From NCBI GenBank assembly GCA_973895155.1, contig OZ316894.1, positions 15,190,001 to 15,254,000 of the forward strand: a stretch of 64,000 bases of DNA, in the 5' to 3' direction. Shown piece after piece: positions 34,114 through 47,000 of the stretch. Numbering within the stretch: position 1 is the first letter of the stretch; every line of letters starts with the position of its first letter. The stretch is from Marsupella aquatica (taxonomy: Eukaryota; Marchantiophyta). A model generated the notes under the pieces. The model was given only the letters and a program-made list of their open reading frames with translations, was not told the DNA's origin and ran no database searches. The position numbers and the translations under genes were made by a program.

Positions 34114-35205
34114 AGTATGACGTCAAGTGGGGTCTCAACCTAGGGTTTCCTTGTGTTTTGGTGAGACTTAAATTAACAAAATAACGGATCCCGGGGAAAA
34201 TAGCTAATGGGCAAAAAGTTAGGGTCTAAGTAAAAATATAAGTTTACTAGTGTCCCTTCTATTCCTGGAAACTTGTGGGAGAATTTGGTTACCTTTGGTT
34301 ACTTTTTGGGAGCATCTCAAAGTTGAGAATTTTTTTGGAAAACATAAGAATTAACTCTCTTTACCTAATTATAGAAATTTAAATTGATTACAGTGTTTTG
34401 TTTAGATCTTAGTAAACCGGGACATATTCCTATGTCCAAAGAACCTATGGATCTACTCACAAGTCATTTTGGACTCATGGGTGAGTTTTTGGGGCGGTCC
34501 AAAACAGCTAGGGAAACAGCTAGGGAATGTTGTTTTTTCCAAATCCGAAAATGTTTTCTAAGTGTAAAACCGTCGACGCAACTACGACGAAACGACGATG
34601 AGGTAGGCAATAAGCACGTGATGCTTCATGGCTGAGTGGAAAATTGAAGCTATGGTGGGCTATGATGTTGGTTGGATGATTAGGACACGAGAGATGCTAT
34701 GAAGGTAATAGACTAGTAGTGATTGAAGTTGAAGGGTGAGCTCAGACTCAACTATGGCTGTTGTGATTCGAAGCTGCTGTATGGCTGCTATTGGGCTGCA
34801 AAATTGAGAGGGCTGGCTGCTGGAGAATGGAGCTATGGCTGGCTACACTAGGTGCTGCTATAGCCAGCCTGCTAATTGAGGGCGCAGCTGTAGAATTCAA
34901 GATCGATGCACCAATTAGAAGAAGTGTTGGCTCTCGAATCAATCTGTGAGCTATGAATTGAAGAAGCTATGGATAGTTGCAAAATTGACCAGAAGAGCTA
35001 CAAATTGAGTTGTTGGCTGCAAGCTATGCAGGACTAGTATGGCAAGTTGCTGACCAACAACACGAGATTCATGTTGTTGCTTTATCCATGGTGCTCCTTC
35101 ATTCACGATCCTGCTGTGGGAAGAAAAAGAACCATCCAAATATATTTTTAGCCAAGGCCAAGCGGGGGTTCCGATAGCTTGCAAACCAGAGCCGACATAG
35201 GGAAT

Positions 35206-38200
35206 TGTGATGCCTAGACAGGAATCACTCGGCCGGTTAAGTGGGTAAAGCAGGAAGGCACCCTAGGAACACCTTAGTATAGGGACAAAACAAGGAAAAT
35301 ATAAACAATTAGGGGCAACCATGGAACCCGGGCAGAGGCCGGAGGTAAGGCTGAGGGTGAAAACCCGATTAGGGTTAGGGCGCGTTAAGCGTCGGCGGCT
35401 AGGAAGGATCAACGGGAAGAAGGACCGGCAGAGGAGAGGGGTAAGGAGCGCTTGCAGGAGATGGTGGCTCATTTGCGAGCACGAACTAGGCAGACGACTA
35501 CGGGAGGCCAACTACTGTCAGCTGCTTAGGCAAGCACTCGGGGAGAGAATAGATACCGACGATCGACCTAAGGAGGGTATGAGCAACGTCAATCAAGCGG
35601 CACATTTCTGGGGATGCCTGTTCGAACGGGCAACTGAGTACATCAAGACTTATGAGGACGAGGAGTCAGAAAGGGCAGCTCGAGAACGGCAGGAGCTCGC
35701 TCGATTGTGGGAGCTGCAGAAGACGGCTTTCTTAGGAGGCGAACTCATCAAGGGGGAGTTCCTGTGGACGCCTACTTCCAATCAACTCGACGATCTTCTG
35801 TTTTGCAAAGACAGCGTCGTCGGCATCCGAGAGGCCATCAAGAACTGCAACGACATACACTGGGAATTAAAGGGTAGCACGGAAAGGTGGACCCAGGCAA
35901 CGGTGCTAGGAGAAACCTCCACGGCAGCAGAGATGAAGAGGAAGGGGGCCGTCAACGATGAAGCCACCCCGGCAAAAAGAACGAGGTCGGCGGCACCAAA
36001 GAGGCCAGCCGAGCAGCAGAGCAGGAGGCAGGGAGAAGCCGAAGAGGAGGAGGTCGATCCCATCAAGGCCATTCCAACAAACGATGACACCTGGAAGGGC
36101 TGGGCGGCAACCCTACCGGTGGAGGTGCAACTACATTTTGCACGGGAGGAGGATGCATGCTTTACGGCCATGCAGACCAAGAAGTACCAAGGCTTCATGG
36201 CCGGATCCGGCTTGGAGGCCTTTGTAAGATTACCATGGCTGAAGCCGGAGGTACCGGAGTCAGACCTATTAGAATTCGTGGGGTCATGGGAACCCGAGAC
36301 CAATTGCACGAGGATATATGGGAAGGATTTCTATCTTACTCCCAAGGTAATTGCCGAAGTGTTTGGCTTGCCGATAGGCAATAAGACCAAAGTTGATACC
36401 AGGAAGACCTTGCCTGACAAGGAGTTCCGGTCGTTCCCCGGGCCATCAACGAAGAATGGCTTCTTCCGGAACACCTGCACCAACCCGCACATAGGAGAGA
36501 TGATCGACTTCTTGCGGGTGACCATGCATTGTAACTTGCCGAGGGCAGAGATCGGCAAGGCACAGGTCTATCTGGCAGAAAGGCCAGACCCAAGCCGGGA
36601 CTACAACGGGTACCTCCTCAACCAATTGAAGAAGATCTTAAAGGAGGAGCAGCAGGTAATCGGCATGGGGAGCGTGTCGCGGCTTGGCTATCACATGCCG
36701 CTGTTGTGCCGGTATGCCAGAGATCAGACTTTTGCCCCGGTACTTCCCCTGTAGGTAAGGGCACCCGAGGAAGCTCCAACGCCGAGGCCGTTGGCTGAGA
36801 AGCCTCAACCACCTGTTAGTCCTACGATCGAGCAGGTGTTTAGGCCCAGGAAGGAAGACTTGCCGATGCAGCAACCAGGCATGCAGAGTCTGCTGAAACT
36901 ACTGGAGAAAGAAAAGAAATCGGCATCGGCAACAACAACGGCAACGGCAACAATGCAGGACACTACTACAGAGGTAGGCCTACACCGGCTCACAAGAGAA
37001 AACCCCTTTGCTGGAGACAAGGAGAGAATCAGGCCGGAATCCAAGCCAGGTGTTCGAATGTACGTGGGAACCTCAAGCTTCGAATCTGAGGCAGAATTGC
37101 CTGAAGCTCCTACCGACGAAGAGGAGAGGGAGAAGCCGGACGTCCAAGAGGTAGAGGAGGCAGTGGAGGACTGCAGCCATGATAATTCCGGCTATGGGTC
37201 GGACCATCACGTTCCAGGAGTAAGGACCTGTGGCCGGTTTGTCCCCACACTTCCAAGGGTAGTGTGAGGGGACCCCAACCAGCAGAGTAGCCCTGAGTCT
37301 CCCCCACCAGATGTTGCTCCCCCGAGCTTCGACGGCATAAAACAGACGGTGCAGGAATTTCAGGAGCGAATCAAGCAGGAGGAGGAGGCCGCCCTGGCTA
37401 AGGAAAAGGATTTACCAGGAGGAGATTGGCCGGAGGACATCAGGCGGCTAGCCGAAAAAGGAAGCAAACCTCTAGCCACGATTGAAGAGATCCGCAGGAC
37501 GGCTTGGGAGCAGAGGCCACGATGGGCGATGCCGATCACTTCTACTTACTCCACCTACGCTAAGAATAGAGCCATGGAGTATGGTGAGATGTGTGGGGAA
37601 CTTGCGCTCGGCATCTTTGGAGAGGAGTTGGAGGTAGGACCCTTTTTCCATAGGGAGCAGTTGGAGAAGCACCAATTAGAAGAAGCGGTGGCTTTAGAGA
37701 GAAGCAAGAAGGACGAGGTCATTCGGCGGCTTAGGAGGATGGAAGCCGAGATTGAAGATCTAAGGGCGGCCAAGAAAGCCCAAGATGAACTGCGGATTAA
37801 ACGACATGAGCTGAACATCATGCAGGGGCAGTTGGACACCGCGCAGGCTGATAATCAGAATATCAAGGATAAACTGACTCAGACGCAGGGAGAGTTGGCC
37901 GATACGATCAAAGAGAGGGAGAAGTGGAAGCAAGAGCTGAAGAATACAGAGGAGGCCCACATAACAGCCAACAGCCGGGCCATGGCGGAGACCCAAAGAA
38001 AGGAATGGGCGTTGAAAGGGGAGCTCGAGAAAATCCGCGGAGCCCTTGAGCAGAAGGAGGTCGAGTTAGGGAAATCCTATCAAGGGATTATGGCGCTGCA
38101 GCAGGAGCTTGCGTCCCTGACGGCCAGCTTCAAGGCCGACCTAAGGGAGAAGGACGAGATGCTCGAACAGACTTACGCCAAGATGAACCAGATGGAGTCT

Positions 38201-39865
38201 GTCATCATTGCAGAGCTCGACAAGGAGCTAAGAGCAACCCAGGAGGAGAGGGCTACCTTGAAGAAGGAATTGGAGGAAGCCCACAGGGAGCAGGAGGAGG
38301 CCAAAAACGAGCTGGAGGGGGCACGTAAGGACCTGGATGAAACCCAAGAGGAGTTGGAGGAAATCACGAGGAAGATGGAGAACCTACAGCGGCGGGCCGA
38401 CAACCAAACAGAGCGGCTGAAGAAACAAGCCGCAGTATTTAAATGCTTAGCTGCAGCAGGTCCATCTCCCGTTGGGACAAACCAGTTACTAGGGGTGGTA
38501 ATTGCCGAAGGACAAGCCGCACCACCTGCACCAGTGCCGGAAGTAAGTGGGAAGGGGAAGGGACCAGCTGCCGAGCCACCAACGAAGAAGAAGCGGAAAC
38601 CTTCAGGGTCAAGGAGTAATACGACTTCACAGGCCGTGGTGATCAAGGAGGTAGACCCAACACCGACCCCAGACAGGGTCACGGCTAAGGATCCAACTAC
38701 CCTAGGGGAAGGGGAGGCCGAAGCCGAGGGAGTGGCTGAAGCCGAAGCTGTGGGAGTGGCTGAGGCCGAAGCCGTGGGTATTGCCGAGGCCGGTGTCGAG
38801 GCTGAAGCCGAAGGTGGACCCAGTCAGGCCGAGGGAGAGTTGACTCGGTCAAGGGCAGGTAATCTGTCAGTAGGCGGGCCAACGGCAGTGGCTGAGGAGG
38901 AAGTGTTGGGGGCGTCCATTAAGGATCCACCACCGGTGTCGTGACGGTGCAAGGGCGCCGTTCCTTTTAGGGAGGGCGGACGTGGAGGGAGGAGGCGTGA
39001 GTGGGCAGGGCGGGCGCGGATCTCCACGTTTAGGATTAGGATCAGAACCAGGAGCGGCCCTGACACTTAGCTTAGTGGGATTGCGGTTCCACTGGTAGGA
39101 GCAACACTTGTGCTCCTGCCTTGCTGTACATAGGTAGATTCGGGCAAGTAGATTACTGTCAGGTAGATTAGGCTTACGATGCAAAGAATGGCGGATCCAC
39201 TACCAGGATAAGTACCTGGGCAGCGGGGAGCTCAGGGCCTCTTCTTTAGCAAGTTTTTAGTTTGCACCAGCCGGGCTGGGATCAAGTAGTACGAGAAGCT
39301 CTCGGTTAGTCATACAGTGACCCTTGTGTATATTCATGTTTCCTCATGCCTAAGAGCTGAATAGAGTTGGCCTCACGGCTTAGTTCGCAGAACTTGTGTA
39401 TGAGATGTACTGTTTGTATGGCAAGAGCATGGTATGACTCAGTCAGAATGAGTCATTTTGCTATTTGTGTGTCGCATTAACTTGTGTGAAGAGTGCCCAC
39501 ATCAACAGAAGGAAGGAAAGTAAGCAGGGGAGTGAGAGTTGGATGTGTCGAGCTGAGAGAGGTCTTAGCGGCTTAACCAAGCCTATTGGGGATCATTCCG
39601 GCGGCGGAATCCAAACATACCTAACAAGACGGAGGGGAAGACAGGGGAAGACAGGGGAAGGCCTATATTAGGCCGGCTACGTATCTCATGACCCGATGAA
39701 GGATCTGTCCAGTATATGTGTGTAAAATGTTAATAGTAGTAGTAGAAGGTTAGCAGCGTCCCATGCCGCTAAGCCGCGGAAACTGCCTCGCCAAGCACGA
39801 AACCTGCGGGAATCGGCTTGAGCTGGGGGGTTCCTTGGGTTTAGGGAGCCATGGGACGCACCACA
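35206..39865 (+). mobile_element. 4.66 kb TG...CA element, copy 1, with GGAAT target duplication
   Basis: The element starts TGTGATGCCTAG and ends GGGACGCACCACA, flanked by GGAAT on both sides (35201-35205, 39866-39870). TG...CA ends with a 5-bp duplication are the mark of an LTR-retroelement integration. I see no long terminal repeats within it: only TGTGATGC against GCACCACA as an 8-bp imperfect inverted end. It carries one long coding frame. It may be a solo giant LTR with an ORF, a LARD-like derivative or an unusual DNA transposon. Confidence 0.75.
35321..38944 (+). pseudogene. Long coiled-coil ORF of the TG...CA element, copy 1
   Basis: A single frame of about 1208 codons starts MEPGQRPEVRL and is broken only by TAG at 36752 and TGA at 37265. 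The first third is helical with a basic patch (KRTRSAAPKRP). A globular block (DLLEFVGSWEPETN, FYLTPKVIAEVFGLP, CNLPRAEIGKAQVYLAERP) recalls plant transposon-associated 'putative plant transposon protein' domains, a weak match by eye. After a Glu-rich linker comes a long coiled coil (about 37650-38430, with heptads such as ELEKIRGALEQKEVELGKSY). The end has a nuclear-type KKKRKPSGSRS and Glu/Ala repeats. Retroelement enzymes are absent. In the second copy the frame aligns throughout. Confidence 0.6.
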
Positions 39866-39870
39866 GGAAT

Positions 39871-40880
39871 GACCACCAGATTTAGGGACTCACTTTTCTC
39901 GCACCCATACCACTTTAGTTAGGATATAGGGAAGGTTACTTACCTTTGGTCAAAGGTGTAAGGCCATCAAGCTAAGAGAAGTAAGTATAGGGGGTAGTTT
40001 ACTTAGGGTAGTAAAATAAGGCCAACTTTGACTAAGCATAACTTGAGACTCACTCACTCTTTTTGAGAGCTTTCAAGTGGGTTGGAAATCTGGTGAAGAG
40101 GACCATAAGTGGGAGCAACTCAAGTGTGGCATATTCTAGGGCTTGGAGGAGTCAAAACAGCAGGTTGTAGAGTGGGCTATGAAGTATAGATTTGGACTTT
40201 GTGTGTTAGGAGGACTTGGGAGAGGTGTATTTTGACCCCAGGTTGAGTTTGGTGTGGTTTGGAAGGAGAATAGTATATAATGAGAAAGTTTTCCTTTGTT
40301 AGGGACCAGAATTCTCAGTTCTCGAAGTAGAGGCTCTACCTTGCTAAGTTGGGGCTAAGTTTGAGAAGGAGATGAGGTTCATACTTAGTGTGAGGATTTT
40401 ATAGAAGATCTTTTGTTGTAAGGATTGAGTATGCAATGAAAAGAGTCTTCCAATCTTCATTGTGACCATTAAGTGTGAGAGAATTTGAAGTGTATGAGGG
40501 CAAGAGAAGAGTCCATATTTGGGTGCAATCTTGGTCTAAGCTTGAAGGGGATGTGCTGGTACACAACCAAGGTCAGGGAGGCAAGGCTAAGGTGGAGCAC
40601 TACTTTGGGACTTAGAGAGGATTGTATCTTGAGGATAGAAAGTACCTTGCCTTGAGTGAGAACAAGAGGGAAGAGTCCTTAGAGAGAAGAGTTGTCTCTA
40701 AGAGCTCAAGGCAGGGTACTCTTTGACAGTTATTGAGGAGAGAAAGGATGTGGGAGGGGGAGAGGGAGTGCAAGAGCTCAGGTGATGGTCCCTTGGGGCT
40801 TTGCAGGGTCAAGGTGTGATTGCACAATGCTATTGGGAGGGGAGCATTTTAATTTTTCCCTTCCCTTTTTTGGGGAATTT
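39871..40880. other. Unassigned stretch right of copy 1
   Basis: About 1 kb of purine-rich sequence without a convincing gene. It ends with T-rich sequence just before the terminal repeat of element C. Confidence 0.35.
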
Positions 40881-40885
40881 ACAAA

Positions 40886-40960
40886 CGACAGCAAATAGAT
40901 AACAGTAACAGCAAACAGTTACTGTTATCAGCTAAAAGAAACTGTTACCAATGAATAGTG
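40886..40960. repeat. Probable left terminal repeat of the copy-C element
   Basis: CGACAGCAAATAGATAACAG begins here, followed by further AACAG/ACTGTTA units. It resembles the ends of the MITE (GTGACAGCATATAGCAAACAG) and of element E (GTGACAGGAAACAGTAAAC). The other end of this element was not found, probably because of later insertions. Confidence 0.5.
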
Positions 40961-41290
40961 TTTGGCTAGCAGTGAACAGTGATCATGAAAAAAGGGGACG
41001 AAAGGTGCATTTCAAACTACTGGTATAGAAAGTAAGACGACCAAACTTGCGTGAAAGGAAATTGGACAAAACGGAGACATGAATTTCACAATTGAGATAA
41101 ACAAAATCTGAGACCAATATATGTCAAAATGCCCAAGGAGAAAAGAAAATTGTCATATATAATCACAAAGTACAAAACGTGCTCAGCGTAGGTCCTAAAA
41201 ATGCAGTTATAAGTTAAAACTTGGAGGCCTAGAAATCCGATATACAAAAGCCACGGTCGATCCCGACTGAGGATTGCCAATAAAACATAA

Positions 41291-41431
41291 GCAGCGCTCG
41301 GCGCTAGCCAACCATTGAATGAAAAACTATGTGTTTCCTGAAGACAACAACCGGGAAAACCCTAACAACTAAGCCAAGGTTGACTCCGTCCCAAAACATC
41401 GAAAAGAGCATAAGCAGTGCTCGGCGCTAGC
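41291..41431. repeat. Type-2 palindromes at the left end of element C
   Basis: GCAGCGCTCGGCGCTAGC (41291-41308) and GCAGTGCTCGGCGCTAGC (41414-41431) lie 123 bp apart, each with the GGCGCTAGC right arm intact and the left arm changed. Confidence 0.65.
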
Positions 41432-41994
41432 TTAAAGTGATCACCAAATTGAACAATGCTACATCGTTCTTCGTGCAAAACTATAGGAACAACAAATACG
41501 ACTTTGTATCTAGTTTTCAGAGTTGCAATCATCCTCCACTCCTATCGCTTCTCTCCTCCAATCTTTCTTGAATCCAAGACCACGCCATCGAATGTATCTC
41601 TCAAAAGGTCCCCGATGCACTGCCCTCATAAAACCTCCATTTGGAATATTACTGTCCTTAAAGTCAACTTGCCCAAACATTTCTTGCACTCTCCTATTGA
41701 TTGGCAGTACACCATCAATAGGAACAGCCTGATGAGACGAGAACCTACTTGCAAATGGGAGTGGAGGAGAATTGACAATCCACGGGATGTTCTTCTCTCC
41801 AGGACTAATAGCCTCATCATACGGTAGAGCATGAAGGTTCCAAAAAGTAGAGGTTTTAGTCTCTTCAGTCTCCATCTGTGACTCAAAAGAGCTGAAATGG
41901 CTCTCTTTCGGACGCACACGAGAAGGAAGGAATGCTGCCTCCCAATCCATGAGCTCACCGTTTCTCACCATGTTGAATAGAGCCCAATCAAATG

Positions 41995-42195
41995 TCAACT
42001 TCCCCTCTCACAAAATGCAAAAAGTGTCGCCCGCAAAAGGTCCAAAATCTATCGTCCGCAAAAGGTCCGCAAACGATCGTCGGTCCAAAAACTGTCGACC
42101 GCAAAAATTGTTGCCCGCAAAACGTCCCCAAGCTGTTGTCGGTCCAAAAACTGTCTTCAACAAGAGGACCAAAAATGTCATCCGCAAAAGGTTTG
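41995..42195. repeat. Degenerate short tandem repeat
   Basis: Units like GTCCGCAAAAGGTCC and GTCGGTCCAAAAACTGTC are repeated about ten times. This lies between the unknown frame at 41510-41998 and the C-terminal exon of copy C. Confidence 0.65.
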
Positions 42196-42417
42196 AAAGT
42201 TTGGGGTATCCACTAGCACTTACAGTCCATGTGGGGTTTCCTTTGGCAAACTAACGGACACAAACCAAATGGCCGTTGGTATCCAAAACGTATAATATAC
42301 TCTTTATTGCCTACTATTTGTCTCATTATGAAGACCGTTGGTAGGACACGACAAAGACCAAACGGCCATGACACACCAATAAAAGCGGGAAATATTTGCT
42401 TTATGAATCACCATTTG

Positions 42418-42521
42418 GCGAGCACCAGGCGCTTGTAAAAAACACAAGTAATGAGACATCAATTTATAAGGACCCTCAACAGAGGAACTGAATACAAGTT
42501 GGTACTAGCGTCGGGCGCTGC
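42418..42521. repeat. Type-2 palindromes downstream of the copy-C C-terminal exon
   Basis: GGCGAGCACCAGGCGCTTG (42418-42436, degraded) and CTAGCGTCGGGCGCTGC (42505-42521) follow the stop of the C-terminal domain on the minus strand. Confidence 0.55.
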
Positions 42522-44007
42522 TAAAACATTTCACCTAAACTTCTTCAATATGTGTCACAATTCTGAAGATTTTGATTCGGAACCAAAATCTGTACTTTGG
42601 GATTTGTCCGTGGACACAGCCTCATCATCTACGTACTGGCTACAGGAGAAGTCATCAACATAAGGATGTTTAATGAACTTCCTGTCAACACCCCTTCGTA
42701 ACCAAAGACCTTTGTTTTCCCAGCAAAGCGTCCTGGTACTCTCGGCTTTCCTTGCGGCTTTCTCTACATAGGAGGGAAGAACAAAAGGTTTTTCTGGTGT
42801 TTCTATGTTGTGTCTAGCAACCCTCCTTCACAGTTTGAAACGTCTCCTCGCATTCCGCTCTGACCTGATGAAACAAAATCCAGCACGTTAGGTGCCTTTC
42901 GCCAGAACAACACAAAAATGGTACAAATTGACGGGAATGGAGAAAGAAGCTTACGAGTTTATGAACATTACTCGGAAGAGTCATCACTATCGGTTTTGTC
43001 CACGCCTCCACGAGGCTCTTCCTTTTCCTCCTCCGAGTCCCCTGTACCTTGTTCCTCTCCACCTTCATTGGACTCATCATCAAAATCAAAATTGAGAACC
43101 AACCGAAGCTTATCTCGCTTCTTTCTGTCGGCAGTAGGAACAGGTGGAGGTAAAACCACAATCTCTTTGGGAGACAACAAATCCATAAAAACCTTTGAAG
43201 GAGTTTCAATAAATTCTTTTCTATGTTCTATCCCGAGTACAAACCGCCCGGAGAAGTCTCTAGCAATGAAGGAGCTTCCAGCCCCAGCAGTCCAATCCAT
43301 AAAAATATCACAAGGTCGGCTGACAAGCTCGATCACAAATTGAAATAAACCCGACAGACAGGCGAGCATTTCCAGCAAACTCCATTTGCGGGAATGGATC
43401 GGATTTGAGAGAAGGGAGTCCGATCAAATTGGTGACCAAGGGTCCTCATTGATGGAGATTGGACGGAATTTAGGGTCTTTGGAAATTTTACGTTTCCCAT
43501 TAATTCGACCAAATATGTCCAGTCTGAGGGTAAACATCTGCCGAAAGCAATCCGAAGTGTCAAATGGCAATTCCGGGTTACACAAGTTTTAACTCAAAAT
43601 GGGAAATAGTAAAGAGTAGATAATTACCTGATGGTCTGTCTTTGCCGCGTACGTGGGGACAGACATTACAACATTATGCATGCATATACATTGGAATCTT
43701 CTTGACTCCTGACAGGCAGCAATGACTTGAGACATGAGATTGTACTCCCCATTGTGTAGAATTGCAAGGAACCCATCATCTGATAAAAATGGATCCATGG
43801 ATTTGAAAAAAGATCTAGCCATGGAGTGATCTGGAATGTTCCATTTAGGAACCTTCTTATCTATGATCGCTGGTTTGAACCCGGTCAGTAGGTAAATGAA
43901 GCCCGCATCCACTCCAAACAATCTTTTTTTTCCGCCCCACACAACACTTTTCTCTTTATATCCCGACTTAACGAGATCCTTCCCCCACCTCTCCACATTA
44001 CTAACCC

Positions 44008-47000
44008 TGTGATGCCTAGCCAGGAATCACTGGGCTAGTTTAAGGGGAAAAGGGAAGTGTACCCTAGAAACACCTTAGTATAGTTACATAAATAAGGAAA
44101 ATATAAACAATTAAGGGTGACTATGGAACCCGAGCCAAGGCCGGAAGTAAGGACGCCAGGGGAGAGAACACGATTAGGGTTAGGGCATGCTAAGTACCGG
44201 TGGCTAGGGGTAACCAACGGGAGGGAGAACCAGAGGAGGAGACGGGTAAGGACCGCTCGCGAGGAATAGTAGCTCATTTGCAAGCACGAACTGAGCAGGC
44301 GACTACGGGCGGCCAACTACTATCAACTGCTTAGGCAAGCGCTCAGGGTGGGAACAGATACCGACTATCAACTCGAGAAGGGTATGAGCAACGTCAATCA
44401 AGGGGCACATTTTTGGGGATGCCTGTTCGAACGGGAAACTGAGTACATTGGGACTTACGAGGACAAAGAATCGGAGAGAGCAGCTCGAGAACGGCAGGAG
44501 CTCGCCCGATTGTGGGAGCTGCAGAAAGCTGCCTTCTTAGGAGGAGAACTCATCAAGGCTGAATTCCTGTGGACGCCTACTGGCAACGAGCTAGACGACC
44601 TGCTGTTTTGCAAAGACAGAGTCGTCGGCATCCGAGAAGCCATCAAACGCTGCAACGACATACACTGGGAGTTGAAGGGTAGCACGGAGGGGTGGACAAA
44701 GGCAACCGTGCTAGGAGAGACATCCACGGCAGCCGAGATGAAGAGGAAGGGGAACAACAACAAAGAGGCCACCCCGGCAAAAAGAACGAGGTCGGCGGCA
44801 CCAAAGAAGCCAACAGAACAGCAGAGCAGGAGGCAGAGAGAAGCCGAGGAGGAGGAGGTCGACCCCATCAATGCCATTCCAACAAACGATGACACCTGGA
44901 AAGGCTGGGCGGCGACCCTACCGGAGGAAGTGCAATTACACTTTGCACGGGAGGAGGATGCATGCTTTACAGCCATGCAGACCAAGAAGTACCAAGGCTT
45001 CATGGCCGGATCCGGCTTGGAAGCCTTCGTAAGATTACCATGGCTGAAGCCAGAGGTGCCAGACTCAGACTTGTTAGAATTCGTGGGATCATGGGAACCC
45101 GAGACCAATTCCACGAGGGTGTATGGGAAGGATTTCTATCTCACTCCCCGGGTGATTGCTGAAGTGTTTGGCTTGCCGATGGGTAATAAGACCAAGGTTG
45201 ATACCAAGAAGACCTTACCTGACAAGGAGTTTCGGTCGTTCCCAGGACCATCAACAAAGAATGGCTTCTTCCGGAACACCTGCACCAACCCGCACATCGG
45301 AGAGATGATCGATTTCTTGCGGGTGACCATGCAATGTAACTTGCCGAGGGCAGAGATCGGCAAGGCTCAGGTCTACCTGGCAGAAAGGCCACACCCAAGC
45401 CGGGATTACAACGGGTACCTCCTCAACCAACTGAAGAAAATCTTGAAGGAGGAACGACAGGTGATCGGCATGGGAAGCGTGTCCCGGCTTGGCTATCACA
45501 TGCCGCTGTTGTGCCGGTATGCCAGAAGTCAAATCTTTGCCCCAGTACTTCCCCTATCGGCAAGAGCACCGAAGGAGGTCCCAGAGCAGAGGCCGGCACC
45601 AGAGAAGCCCAACCAGCCCGACAGTCCGACGATCGAGCAGGTGTTTAGACCAAGGGAAGAAGACTTGCCGATGTAGCAACCAGGCATGCAGAATCTGCTG
45701 AAATTGCTGGAGAAGGAAAGGAGACCAGTTCCGGCAACGGCAACGACAACGGCACCAATGCAGGACACTGCTCCAGCGGTAGGCCTAAGCCGGCTTACAA
45801 GGGAAAACCCCTTTACTAGAATCAAGGAGAGAGGGAGGCCGGAACACGAGCCGGGAGTCCGGATGTATGTAGGAGCCTCAAGTCCCAAAGCCGAGGAAAA
45901 GCAGGCCGTAGGTCCCGGCCACGACAAGGAGAACAAGAGATCAACACGGAAGCCGGAGGAGGAACCAAGACTGGTGAGAGGTGAAGCCGTGTTTACAACA
46001 AAACCAGGAGAACAGCGGGAGAAGCCGATAGTCCAAGCCGAGGAGGAGGCGGTAGAGGACTACAGCAATGATGACTCCGGCTACGGGTCGGATCATCATG
46101 TTCCAGGAGTAAGGATCTGTGGCCGGTTCATCCCCATGCTCCCAAGAGTAGTTCGAGGAGACCCAAGCCAGCAGAGCAGCCCCGAGTCTCCCCCACCAGA
46201 TGTCGCTCCCCCGAGCTTTGACGGCATAAAACAAATGGCGCAGGAATTTCAGGAGCGAATCAGGGAGGAAGAGGAGGCAGCCCTGGCTAGGGAAAAGGAT
46301 TTACCAGGAGGAGAATGGCCAGAGGACATCAGGCGGCTTGCAGAAAAACGAAGCAACCCTCTTGCCACCGTAGAAGAAATCCGCAAGACGGCTTGGGAGT
46401 AGAGGCCGCGGTGGTTGATGCCGATGACTTCTAGTTACTCCACCTATGCTAAGGATAGAACCATGGAGTACGGGGAAATGTGTGGAGAGCTGGCGCTCAG
46501 CATCTTTGGGGAGGAGTTGGAGCAAGGACCCTTTTTTTAGAGGGAGATGTTGGAGAAGCGCCAATTAGAAGAAGCGGTGGCTTTGGAAAGAAGCAAGAAG
46601 GACGAGGTCATCCGTCGGCTTAGGGCAAGGGAAGCCGAAATCAAAGACCTGAGGGCGGCCAAGAAAGCCCAAGATGAGTTGCGGATTAAGCGGCATGAGC
46701 TAAATATCATGCAGGGCCAATTGGATACCGCACAGTCTGATAATCGGATTATCGAGAATAAACTGACTCGAATCCAAGGAGAGTTGGCCGATGCGATCAA
46801 GGAGCGGGAGAAGTGGAAGCGAGAGCTGAGGGATGCAGAGGAGGCCCACATAACAGCCAACAACCGGGCCATGGCGGAGACCCAGAGAAGGGAAAGGGCA
46901 TTGAAGGGGGAGCTTGAGGTTATCCGCAGAGCCCTTGAGAAGAAGGAGGCCGAGTTAGGGAAATCCTATCAAGGGATTATTGCACTGTAGCAGGAGCTTG

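Noticed and set aside
35206-39865. Ordinary LTR retrotransposon with paired LTRs
   Set aside because: I compared the first ~110 bp with the last ~160 bp and found no direct repeat; gag, protease, RT and integrase motifs are absent.
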